Part shown: one piece after another, positions 34,098 to 42,629 of the stretch
How positions within the stretch are numbered: the stretch's first letter is position 1
Layout of the letters: each line of letters starts with the position of its first letter
Assembly (NCBI GenBank): GCA_020847395.1
Contig: JADLCD010000138.1
Span: 1-64,000, forward strand
Direction of reading: 5' to 3'
DNA: 64,000 nucleotides
Source of the DNA: Chitinophagaceae bacterium
GTDB taxonomy: Bacteria > Bacteroidota > Bacteroidia > Chitinophagales > Chitinophagaceae
Made by a program: the position numbers and the translations under genes
Notes under the pieces: generated by a model
What the model was told of the DNA's origin: nothing
The model's input: only the letters and a program-made list of their open reading frames with translations
Database searches by the model: none

Positions 34098-37091
34098 ATG
34101 AAAAAGTTGTTTATACTCTCATTGTTTGTTTTATTTTATTATATTTCTTTCTCCCAGGAATTATTGTACAAAAACGGTTCAAACGAGTGGAATGCAGACT
34201 CATTGGGCAATTACAGGGTGCTTGTAAGCTTTGATGGTGCAGGCAATATCGCCAAAGTACATATTCCCTGGAGAAGGCGTGATGATAATGCCGCAACAAA
34301 AAAAATAATTGTTCAGGATGGGCAAACGCAGCAAGTTATCATGAACGCGGCCGCAAAAAATATTACCAGCGAAAACGGCGATATTTATTTTGAACCCGCT
34401 TCAGGTAAGGGTATATACTACATTTATTATATGCCTTATAAAAATGAGGGCAGGGCTAACTATCCTAAAGGCGTATATCTTCCGGCGGTTGAAACCGCTT
34501 CTGCTGAATGGCTGCAAACGGTGAGCTATGATATGCCGGCTAATGCAATCGCAAAAGAAATACAGGCAATTAACGAATTCAGCAGCAACTACCCGATGGA
34601 GGTAGCAGCAACAAAAGCAGAAACGGAAGCCCTGCTGCAAAAAAATCAATCCAAACCTTTTCTTGTTTTTCCTGAGCAGCGCGAATTTCCGGTGCGGATG
34701 AAAGACAAATTACCCTACCGCTGGATAAAAGCTGGTACTTCATCATCATTTACAGGAGATGCTGCGAGAGGTGAACAGTATAGTTTTCAGCTTGCTCTAC
34801 TGGCAATAAAACAACTGGAAGAGGTAAGCATAAGCTTTACTGATCTGAAATCATCATCCGGAAAAATTATTGCTGCAAAAAATATTTCGTGCCTGAACAA
34901 TTCCGGCATTAAATACAACGCCACTCCGTTCTCTCAAAAAATACATATACCCTCGGGTGAAGTGCAGTCATTGTGGTGTTTATTGCAGATCCCCGAAACC
35001 GCTGTAAAAGGACATGATACTGGGAGGGCTACCATACATTCCAAAAGCAATGCTGATGTGCAGGTACAAATCAATATCAATGTATCAGATAAATTACTGG
35101 CTGATGGCGGCATAAGCGAACCCTGGAAACAATCACGCCTGTATTGGCTCAACTCAACTTTAGCGCAGGAAAATAAAGTGATTGCTCCATATACTCCGCT
35201 TAAAATTGAAAAGCGAAGTATTGAATTATTAGGAAGAAAAGTGATAATTGGCGACAATGGATTTCCGTTGCAGATATTATCCTACTTCTCCAAAGAAATG
35301 ACAGACATTGTAAGCAAACCTTCGCCTGTATTTTCCGGGCACGTTCAGCTTAATGTTACAAAACAGGATGCTATCAATCCAATGGCATGGAAAGAAAAAG
35401 GATTACAGTTTATTACAAAAGAACCGGGCACCGTTAGCTGGAAAGCCGAGAGCTATAATAATGATTTAAAAAGAGAAGTAAGTGCAACACTGGAATTTGA
35501 TGGTTTTGTGTTGTATACCGTCAAACTTACCGCCTTAAACAACGTTAGCATTAAAGACATTGCGCTGATATTGCCTTTTACAAAAGATGCTTCAAAATAT
35601 ATGATGGGGCTTGGACAAAAAGGTGGCTATCGTCCATCATCATTTGACTGGAAATGGGATGTTGCCACCAAAAACCAGGATGGCGCATGGATCGGTAATG
35701 TTAACCTGGGCTTGCAATACAGCCTGCGCGACGAAAAATACAGTCGCCCTTTGAACACTAATTTTTATTTGCAAAAACCTTTGCTGCTGCCGGCATCATG
35801 GGGCAATGATAATAAAGGCGGCATCACTATAACGGAAGAAAACAACAGGGTAAATATTATCAATTATTCCGGTGAACGTTTTATGCGAAAAGGCGATACG
35901 CTGTTTTACAATTTCACCTTACTCATTACACCATTCCATACCATCAATACCGATTTTCAGTGGGCAACACGTTTCTATCATAAATACTCGCCGGTTAATG
36001 AAGTTAAAGCCGTGGGATCTACAGTGATCAATATTCATCATGCTACCGACATCAATCCCTGGATCAATTACCCGTTTATTGAATGGCGCAAAATGAAGAG
36101 CTATATTGATTCTGCCCATGCGCTCGGGCTGAAAGTGAAAATATATAATACGGTACGGGAAGTTTCTAACCGCGCTTATGAAACTTTCCCGATGCGTAGC
36201 CTTGGTCATGAAATTTATTCACCAGGCAAGGGCGGTGGCTATAGCTGGCTGCAGGAGCATATAGGCGATGATTATATTGCCGCCTGGTTTGTGCCGGATA
36301 TCAAAGACGCGGCCATTATCAACAGCGGTATGAGCCGCTGGCATAATTATTATGTTGAAGGCATGAACTGGCTGGTAAACAACGTGGGTATTGATGGCAT
36401 ATATCTCGATGATGTAGCTTTTGACCGCATTACCATGAAGCGCACTAAACGGGTGCTGACGCAGAACGGGCATCCTGGTATTATCGATTTGCATTCTGCC
36501 AACCAATATAATAAGAACGATGGTTTTAACAACAGCGCCAATTTGTATATGGAGCATTTTCCTTACCTCAACAGGTTATGGTTTGGTGAATATTTTGATT
36601 ATGAAAAAAACAGCGCTGATTTCTTTTTAACTGAAGTGAGTGGTATTCCATTTGGTTTGATGGGTGAGATGCTTGAAAAAGGCGGAAACCCCTGGAGAGG
36701 CATGATATACGGTATGACGAACCGCATGCCTTATGATGGTAATGATCCGGGTAATATCTGGAAAGTGTGGGATGATTTTGGCATGAGAGGCTCAAAGATG
36801 ATCGGCTACTGGAGCGACAACTGCCCGGTTAGTACCAGCAACAAAAAAGTATTGGCAACAGTATATAAAAGAGATAAGAAAGCATTGGTTTCTATTGCAA
36901 GCTGGGATAGCACTGATACAAACATTACTTTAAATATCGACTGGAAGAAAATGGGTATCGATGCTTCCAAAGCTGTAATTACTGCACCGGCTGTAAAAAA
37001 TTTCCAGGAGGCAAAAACATTTACAATGCATGACAGCATACCTGTTGAGAAAGGAAAAGGCTGGATGCTGATCATAAGTGAAAAAGAATAA
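34098..37091 (+). CDS. Large secreted putative glycoside hydrolase
   Basis: This 997-residue exported protein runs from ATG 34098, which gives a clean signal peptide (MKKLFILSLFVLFYYISFSQ); an ATG 11 codons earlier is less likely. The N-terminal two thirds are beta-rich. The last third reads as a TIM-barrel glycosidase: KSYIDSAHALGLKVKIYNTV, WLVNNVGIDGIYLDDVAFDR with adjacent Asp residues as candidate catalytic groups, IIDLHSANQYN and RLWFGEYFDYEKN. A beta domain closes it. It looks like a DUF6067-type glycoside hydrolase, though I cannot fix the family. It is divergent from the SusC/SusD operon and probably processes its substrate. cysC follows by 3 bp. Confidence 0.75.
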   Translation: MKKLFILSLFVLFYYISFSQELLYKNGSNEWNADSLGNYRVLVSFDGAGNIAKVHIPWRRRDDNAATKKIIVQDGQTQQVIMNAAAKNITSENGDIYFEPASGKGIYYIYYMPYKNEGRANYPKGVYLPAVETASAEWLQTVSYDMPANAIAKEIQAINEFSSNYPMEVAATKAETEALLQKNQSKPFLVFPEQREFPVRMKDKLPYRWIKAGTSSSFTGDAARGEQYSFQLALLAIKQLEEVSISFTDLKSSSGKIIAAKNISCLNNSGIKYNATPFSQKIHIPSGEVQSLWCLLQIPETAVKGHDTGRATIHSKSNADVQVQININVSDKLLADGGISEPWKQSRLYWLNSTLAQENKVIAPYTPLKIEKRSIELLGRKVIIGDNGFPLQILSYFSKEMTDIVSKPSPVFSGHVQLNVTKQDAINPMAWKEKGLQFITKEPGTVSWKAESYNNDLKREVSATLEFDGFVLYTVKLTALNNVSIKDIALILPFTKDASKYMMGLGQKGGYRPSSFDWKWDVATKNQDGAWIGNVNLGLQYSLRDEKYSRPLNTNFYLQKPLLLPASWGNDNKGGITITEENNRVNIINYSGERFMRKGDTLFYNFTLLITPFHTINTDFQWATRFYHKYSPVNEVKAVGSTVINIHHATDINPWINYPFIEWRKMKSYIDSAHALGLKVKIYNTVREVSNRAYETFPMRSLGHEIYSPGKGGGYSWLQEHIGDDYIAAWFVPDIKDAAIINSGMSRWHNYYVEGMNWLVNNVGIDGIYLDDVAFDRITMKRTKRVLTQNGHPGIIDLHSANQYNKNDGFNNSANLYMEHFPYLNRLWFGEYFDYEKNSADFFLTEVSGIPFGLMGEMLEKGGNPWRGMIYGMTNRMPYDGNDPGNIWKVWDDFGMRGSKMIGYWSDNCPVSTSNKKVLATVYKRDKKALVSIASWDSTDTNITLNIDWKKMGIDASKAVITAPAVKNFQEAKTFTMHDSIPVEKGKGWMLIISEKE

Positions 37092-37094
37092 AAG

Positions 37095-37703
37095 ATGTTT
37101 TCAGAATACAGAGATATTGATGGCATACTTGCACTGGCAGACGAAAGTATAAAGCATGATTTATTACAGCAACGTGGCATCGCCATCTGGCTGACAGGAT
37201 TATCAGGTTCGGGCAAAACCACTATAGCGCAACTGCTAGAACAGCGATTGAAAGAAGAAAATTATTTTGCCTTAACATTAGATGGCGACGCGCTGCGCAA
37301 CACGCTCAATAAAGATCTTTCTTTCACTACAAAAGACCGTTCAGAAAATATACGCCGTGCGGCAGAGCTTGCTAAATTACTTGTGCAGAAGAATATAATT
37401 ACCATTTGCTCATTCATTACACCTTTGCAACAACACAGAAATATCGCTCATTCCATTTTGGGAAATACTTATTTTGAAGTATATATTGAATGCCCCTTAT
37501 CAATATGTGAAGCGCGTGATGTAAAAGGATTATATAAGAAAGCCCGTAATAATGAGATAAAAGATTTTACAGGCATTGGCTCCGCGTTCGAAGCGCCTTT
37601 ACAGCCCTGGAGAACATTGAACACTTCGCATCAATTACCGGAAGAGAGTGCAAGAATATTATTTACACAGATATTCCCGCATATTAGTAATGCATTAGTT
37701 TGA
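37095..37703 (+). CDS. cysC: Adenylyl-sulfate kinase
   Basis: This 202-residue P-loop kinase phosphorylates APS at the 3' position to give PAPS, the sulfate donor of sulfotransferases. Motifs: WLTGLSGSGKTTIAQLLEQR (P-loop, residues 31-40), LDGDALRNTLNKDLSFTTKD followed by RSENIRR (APS site), and VYIECPLSICEARDVKGLYK with KARNNEIKDFTGIGSAFEAP. The usual FISP loop reads FITP here. It starts 3 bp after the glycoside hydrolase stop. ATP sulfurylase (cysD/cysN) is not in the window, so APS must come from elsewhere. Sulfotransferase and cysQ genes lie 3 kb on. Confidence 0.92.
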   Translation: MFSEYRDIDGILALADESIKHDLLQQRGIAIWLTGLSGSGKTTIAQLLEQRLKEENYFALTLDGDALRNTLNKDLSFTTKDRSENIRRAAELAKLLVQKNIITICSFITPLQQHRNIAHSILGNTYFEVYIECPLSICEARDVKGLYKKARNNEIKDFTGIGSAFEAPLQPWRTLNTSHQLPEESARILFTQIFPHISNALV

Positions 37704-37725
37704 ATTTTAATGTTTAGATTACTAA

Positions 37726-38772
37726 CTAAGCGAAATTCAATTTCGAACCATGCTGTTTAATTCGTTTTAATGCTATTTCAACGTGCTCCTTATCAATTAA
37801 TTCGCTTTTCCTTTTATTCCAATCTTTAATTTTTTGCAAGAGTTCATCACTATTAAACTGGGGGTTTTCTTCTAATAAATAATGAATAGAAGATAGTATT
37901 TCTAAGGAAAGGGCAGATTCGAAGCCATCAATAAACTCAAAAACGTTTTTTAAACGTGCATGCTGTTCGGGATTTAGATTTTTTCTCATATATTCTTGTA
38001 CTTCTTCTAATCTATCATAATTCAACTGCAAAGGCTCAAATGCCTTGGCACTCATTTGTTCCATCCCATGTATATATTTATTTCGTAGACTATATAATAC
38101 TTTATCGACTGCTTGTGCATATGGACCATAAGTATATGGTACGAATTGTAGTTTCAAATTTTCACCACTTTTTTGAAGAAAATACGCAAGTTTATTTGCG
38201 ACAAAAACACTGGCAACTTCACCAAGTCTTTCATATTTAAAAAGAGCGTAGAGCAACATCGCCCTCCCAGGTTTAAGTTCTACATCCCTTTGATTTTGTT
38301 CCTGCAAAATTTTCTTTACAGTATCACTGGGTTCATATATTTCAACATCTACTCCTTTTAAATCCCCGAGATACTTCTCCATAAGTATTTTAACATTATC
38401 CCATTTTAATCCCCCATTTCCGCTCCCAAGAGGTGGAATTGCAATACTTTTTATTTTGTATTCTTCAATAACTCTTTTTAAATCTTTTAATCCCTCTTCA
38501 ATATAATTGTATTGAGATTTTTTAAACCATTGTGTTTTAGTGGGGAAATTAATTATAGTCTTTTCTCCATACATGCTATTCTCCTTAACAATAAGCATTT
38601 TTCCTATTTCTACTCTTTTGGCTTTACATTCTGAAGCATATATCTTAAAATTTACCGGAAACTGCTCCTTGAATTGTAATGCAATACCTTTACCCATTAC
38701 TCCAACGGTATTCACTGTGTTAACCAATGCCTCTGCATTGGAATCTAATAAATTGCCAATAACATACTTCAT
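37726..38772 (-). CDS. darG: DarG-type antitoxin (macrodomain DNA ADP-ribosyl glycohydrolase)
   Basis: This 348-residue antitoxin removes ADP-ribose from thymidine in DNA and so reverses DarT. The N-terminal macrodomain (about 1-150) shows NTVNTVGVMGKGIALQFKEQ and SIAIPPLGSGNGGLKWDNV, the ligand-binding loops of DarG/TARG1-type macrodomains. The C-terminal part (about 165-345; RAMLLYALFKYERLGEVASV, FVPYTYGPYAQAVDKVLYSL) is the helical region that binds the toxin. It overlaps darT by 4 bp. The pair lies on the minus strand between plus-strand sulfate genes. Confidence 0.92.
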   Translation of the reverse strand: MKYVIGNLLDSNAEALVNTVNTVGVMGKGIALQFKEQFPVNFKIYASECKAKRVEIGKMLIVKENSMYGEKTIINFPTKTQWFKKSQYNYIEEGLKDLKRVIEEYKIKSIAIPPLGSGNGGLKWDNVKILMEKYLGDLKGVDVEIYEPSDTVKKILQEQNQRDVELKPGRAMLLYALFKYERLGEVASVFVANKLAYFLQKSGENLKLQFVPYTYGPYAQAVDKVLYSLRNKYIHGMEQMSAKAFEPLQLNYDRLEEVQEYMRKNLNPEQHARLKNVFEFIDGFESALSLEILSSIHYLLEENPQFNSDELLQKIKDWNKRKSELIDKEHVEIALKRIKQHGSKLNFA

Positions 38773-39401
38773 TCAAAATAATATTGAGGATTAAAGGTTA
38801 CAGGAATATCAATTCTTTTTTGCTTCAAGATACCTTCAACTTCCATCTTTTTATCGTTATTTAATACAACAATTCTTTTAATAAGACTATTTGGAACATG
38901 ACCTTTCACTAAAAATTCCGCGTGCTTTTTTCTTATAGTATCCCTGTCTCTTGAAAAATCCCGCGTGTTAATAGCCCTCCAATCTATATTTGTCTTAATC
39001 TGGTTTAACTCTGTATAAAATTTAGATATTTCCTTAGCCGCGTTTCCATCCGTATAACACCACTGATAATTTTCAGTAGCCAAATCAGATATACTATAAC
39101 ACAAATAAACAATATTTTCTTGTGGGTATTTAGGGACTCCCCAACCTGTTTTAATATTAAACAACATGGGTGTTCTTACCGAAAAGTAAAATGGCACATA
39201 ATCGTTTACGTACGTATCCGGGTAGCATTTTACTACAGCCCTGCCTCTTTGTTCTATAACTTCTCTATTACCAATAGAAACAAATATCGCAGGATCAATA
39301 GTTTTATCATTTTTACAAAAAATACCATGCTCAAGAATAGCCTCCAAATTCGTTAATGGAATAATTCTGTACAATTCCAATGTTGCAATGTTTACGGGCA
39401 T
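38769..39401 (-). CDS. darT: DarT-type toxin (DNA ADP-ribosyltransferase)
   Basis: This 210-residue toxin uses NAD+ to ADP-ribosylate thymidine in single-stranded DNA. Family text: LELYRIIPLTNLEAILEHGI (NAD site), NDYVPFYFSVRTPMLFNIKT, QWCYTDGNAAKEISKFY and KKHAEFLVKGHVPNS with the predicted catalytic Glu162. Length matches DarT. It is encoded upstream of darG in one operon with overlapping ends, giving a DarTG toxin-antitoxin pair; such pairs are known to block phage replication. The start at 39401 gives a standard N-terminus. Confidence 0.92.
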   Translation of the reverse strand: MPVNIATLELYRIIPLTNLEAILEHGIFCKNDKTIDPAIFVSIGNREVIEQRGRAVVKCYPDTYVNDYVPFYFSVRTPMLFNIKTGWGVPKYPQENIVYLCYSISDLATENYQWCYTDGNAAKEISKFYTELNQIKTNIDWRAINTRDFSRDRDTIRKKHAEFLVKGHVPNSLIKRIVVLNNDKKMEVEGILKQKRIDIPVTFNPQYYFE

Positions 39402-39599
39402 TGATATACAAAGCTAATAGATTTAGTATTTTATCTATAATAAACAAGAAAAATATTTTATAGTATCAAGTTTCTACACGAAATTATAGTGAATTTTGAT
39501 ACTATAGTTAATATCACTTATATTTTACAGCATTTAAAATTTCAAACTAATGCACTATCCGTATATTCAACCAGCTTCGCAACAGGATATCTTTGCATT

Positions 39600-40826
39600 A
39601 TGAGCAATGAAACCGTGCAATCTCCAGTTGTTAGTCTCCGTTACCTGTTTTTTACTTTCTTAAAAATAGGTATGGTATCTTTTGGAGGTCATATGGGTTT
39701 GGTAGCTGTTGTAAAAAATATAATGGCTGATAAAGACAAAACACTTAAACACGAAACCATATTAGATGCTGTAGGTATCGGCAGCCTGCTGCCCGGGCCA
39801 CTTGCCGTAAACGTTGTTGCCTATATAGGCTATGCCATGCGCAAAACTGCAGGGGCAATCATAAGTATGACGGGTGTAATCCTGCCCGCCTGCATAGCAA
39901 TGCTTTTGCTTTCGTGGGCGTATTTTAAATATGGCTACCAGCAGCAGTTTAAAGAAATCATGTATTATGTTACGGGTGCTGTAAGCGCTATCATATTATC
40001 TACAGGTTTACAATTGTATGTAAAAGAATTAAAGGGTAATACCGTCAGAACCATTATTTGCATTGCAGGCATTGCAGGAATATTGCTCACCAACAATTAT
40101 GTTTTAACCATCGGGTTTATTGTTGCAGGTGGCATATTAGGAAGCACCTTAAAATTACATACCGGTAAATTAACCGGCGATAACAATAATAAGCAATACA
40201 AGTTCAGCCGCCGCCCCGGCATTTTTTCCATTATTATTCTAATGGGACTATTATGCCTTGTTATATTGTTTGTTACTAACGCCCAGCAATACACGAACAA
40301 TATACTGCTCAAATTGATCATATTATTTTCAGGCATAAGCCTCACCTTGTTTGGCGGGGGATATGTAATGATTCCCATTATGCAAACACTGTTTGTAAGT
40401 AATATGGGCTGGCTTACACAGCAGGAGTTTTTAGATGCTATTGCATTAAGCCAGTCTACACCCGGGCCTATTTTAGTAAGCGCCACTTTTATTGGTTATA
40501 AAATGGCTGGCTTTACGGGAGCTATAGTGGCCACCATCGCCATTTTTGCACCATCGGCTATATTGAAAGTGCTGGTGGCAAAAGCATACCTGCAGGTAAA
40601 AGAACATGTGCTTGCAAAAAATATTTTATCTGGTGTAAAAGCCGTGGTAATAGGTTTAATTATTGGTGCTGCCATTAAAATAGGCGGACAGCTTAACTGG
40701 AATATACCATTGGCTTTAATTACAGCAGGAGCTTTTATCTGTTCATTCAGGTATAGGCTCAGCCCGGTGTATATCATTTTATCTTCTGCATTATGCGGAT
40801 TTCTTATCTGGTATTTTTCAAAATAA
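39600..40826 (+). CDS. chrA: CHR-family (ChrA) chromate/sulfate transporter
   Basis: This 408-residue inner-membrane protein runs from ATG 39600; an upstream in-frame ATG at 39489 would add 37 non-family residues. It is a long-chain CHR protein with two homologous halves. Half one reads FLKIGMVSFGGHMGLVAVV and GSLLPGPLAVNVVAYIGYAM. Half two reads LFGGGYVMIPIMQTLFVSN and AIALSQSTPGPILVSATFIG. ChrA pumps chromate, a sulfate analogue. Here it is 7 bp upstream of a sulfotransferase and then cysQ, so a role in sulfate movement is plausible but inferred. Confidence 0.9.
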   Translation: MSNETVQSPVVSLRYLFFTFLKIGMVSFGGHMGLVAVVKNIMADKDKTLKHETILDAVGIGSLLPGPLAVNVVAYIGYAMRKTAGAIISMTGVILPACIAMLLLSWAYFKYGYQQQFKEIMYYVTGAVSAIILSTGLQLYVKELKGNTVRTIICIAGIAGILLTNNYVLTIGFIVAGGILGSTLKLHTGKLTGDNNNKQYKFSRRPGIFSIIILMGLLCLVILFVTNAQQYTNNILLKLIILFSGISLTLFGGGYVMIPIMQTLFVSNMGWLTQQEFLDAIALSQSTPGPILVSATFIGYKMAGFTGAIVATIAIFAPSAILKVLVAKAYLQVKEHVLAKNILSGVKAVVIGLIIGAAIKIGGQLNWNIPLALITAGAFICSFRYRLSPVYIILSSALCGFLIWYFSK

Positions 40827-40833
40827 TAACACT

Positions 40834-41841
40834 ATGTTTTTACCCGGCATACAATTTATAGGCACACAGCGCTCAGGCTCTAACCTGTTGCGTGTAATGC
40901 TCGAACAGCATCCCGCTATCGCGGCGCCGCATCCGCCACACCTGCTGCATATTTTTATGCCCTTGTTACCATTATATGAGCCGATGAATGAAAGTAATTA
41001 CAGATTGTTGCTGAGTGATATGGTGGATTATGTAAACGCCAATCCTGTGCCGTGGGAAGGCGTTCAATTTGATAAAGCTGATATGCTTGCACAATCAACC
41101 CGCTATCATATTTTTGAAGTTTTCCGATTGATATACGAAGCAGTTGCAAAAAGCAAAAACGCGCAGTACTGGTGTTGCAAAAGCATGCAGAATCTTTACT
41201 ACTCACAGGCAATGGAAACGTTTGGACTGAATCTTAAATATATATTTTTATACCGGGATGGAAGAGATGTGGCGCTCTCGTTTAAGAAAGCGATAGTAGG
41301 CGACAAGCATGTATATCATCTTGCCAAACAATGGAAAGAAGAGCAGGATATTTGTCTTGATTTGTATAAGCAATATGGCGATGAAAAAGTTTTTCTATTG
41401 AATTATGAAAAATTAGTAGCCGAACCTGAAAACTGTGTACGTGATCTTTGTGCATTTTTAGATATTGCATACATGGATGAGATGATGGAATTTCATGCAT
41501 CCAGTTCTTCAAAATCTGCTGCTGCTGCAGGCGATATGTGGAAAAACCTTGAGAAACCCGTGATGCAAAACAATACCAACAAATACCTGAAAGAATTAAG
41601 CGCTGAAGAAATTGAAATTTATGAGCTGGTTGCCGGCGATACCTTGCAGGCATTGGGTTATACTTTAAACAGCAAACTTCAACATCCTGAACTGATAAGT
41701 GCAGATGCTATATTGCGCTACGATGAAGAGAATAAGGAAAGAAAAAAACAATTTATAGCAACAGCGCCTAAAAATGATATTGAAAAGCGGCAGGCGCAAC
41801 TGGATATTCTTCAAACCATAAAGAAAAGAAAACTGCAATGA
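40834..41841 (+). CDS. PAPS-dependent sulfotransferase
   Basis: This 335-residue cytoplasmic sulfotransferase moves sulfate from PAPS to an acceptor. The 5'-phosphosulfate-binding loop is FIGTQRSGSNLLRVMLEQHP (residues 8-27), and the 3'-phosphate-binding region is KYIFLYRDGRDVALSFKKAI with a later LLNYEKLVAEPENCVRDLCA. The acceptor cannot be read from sequence. A charged C-terminal extension (ENKERKKQFIATAPKNDIEK) is unusual and may be helical. The cysQ ATG overlaps its TGA (ATGA), so product removal is translationally coupled to the transfer. Confidence 0.9.
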   Translation: MFLPGIQFIGTQRSGSNLLRVMLEQHPAIAAPHPPHLLHIFMPLLPLYEPMNESNYRLLLSDMVDYVNANPVPWEGVQFDKADMLAQSTRYHIFEVFRLIYEAVAKSKNAQYWCCKSMQNLYYSQAMETFGLNLKYIFLYRDGRDVALSFKKAIVGDKHVYHLAKQWKEEQDICLDLYKQYGDEKVFLLNYEKLVAEPENCVRDLCAFLDIAYMDEMMEFHASSSSKSAAAAGDMWKNLEKPVMQNNTNKYLKELSAEEIEIYELVAGDTLQALGYTLNSKLQHPELISADAILRYDEENKERKKQFIATAPKNDIEKRQAQLDILQTIKKRKLQ

Positions 41842-42608
41842 TGATAGATGAACAACTAATCAATACAATATTACCTGTTGCCGTGCAGGCGGGTAAAGCT
41901 ATTCTTAACATCTATCATTCAGGAGATAAAATTCATGTATCGGTAAAGGCAGATCATACTCCGCTTACTATTGCAGATAAAGCATCGAACAGCATTATTA
42001 CAAATGGATTAACAACATTGTTTCCGCATATTCCCATACTTTCAGAAGAAGGCGCAGACGTTCCCTATGAAACAAGAAAAAACTGGGAATATTATTGGTG
42101 TGTAGACCCCCTGGATGGTACAAAAGAATTTATATATCGCCGTGATGATTTCACGGTAAACATTGCACTGATGCATCATAACCGCCCGGTGCTGGGTATT
42201 ATTTATGCGCCGGCTTATCATGCGCTGTATCATGGCTCCGCTGCAACAGGAAGCTGGTTAAAAAAAGAAGCTGAGCCATGGAAACAATTGTTTGCTGATA
42301 AAGACGCAAAAGAATGGGTAGCTATAGGTAGCCGCTCGCATGCCAGTGAAGAAGAGCAGGCAGTGCTGGCAAACTATCCTGTAATTGAAACCATTGCCGC
42401 TGGCAGTTCTTTAAAATTTTGCCGTATAGCAGAAGGCGCAGCGCATATATATTACCGTTATGGGCCAACTATGGAATGGGATACGGCAGCAGGCCAGGCT
42501 ATTGCAGAAAGCAGCGGCGCGGTAATGACAGGAGCAGATGGAACGCCGTTCTTATACAACAAGCCTTCGCTGCTGAATGGAGGGTTTATTTGTAAGGTGG
42601 TAGTATAA
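41838..42608 (+). CDS. cysQ: 3'(2'),5'-bisphosphate nucleotidase
   Basis: This 256-residue inositol-monophosphatase-fold enzyme hydrolyses PAP, the inhibitory by-product of sulfotransferases, to AMP. Metal-binding motifs: ILSEEGADVPYE (Glu), CVDPLDGTKEFIYRRDDFTV (DPLDGT) and GPTMEWDTAAGQAIAES (WD). Length is normal. It overlaps the sulfotransferase gene by 4 bp, and both follow chrA closely, giving a chrA-sulfotransferase-cysQ operon that complements cysC at 37095. Confidence 0.93.
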   Translation: MMIDEQLINTILPVAVQAGKAILNIYHSGDKIHVSVKADHTPLTIADKASNSIITNGLTTLFPHIPILSEEGADVPYETRKNWEYYWCVDPLDGTKEFIYRRDDFTVNIALMHHNRPVLGIIYAPAYHALYHGSAATGSWLKKEAEPWKQLFADKDAKEWVAIGSRSHASEEEQAVLANYPVIETIAAGSSLKFCRIAEGAAHIYYRYGPTMEWDTAAGQAIAESSGAVMTGADGTPFLYNKPSLLNGGFICKVVV

Positions 42609-42629
42609 AGTAATACTTCTTAATGAAAT

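Noticed and set aside
37726-39401. Nucleotide-sugar or ADP-ribose metabolism genes from the macrodomain alone
   Set aside because: The overlapping DarT-type partner with catalytic Glu162 and the DarG C-terminal region make a DarTG pair the better call.
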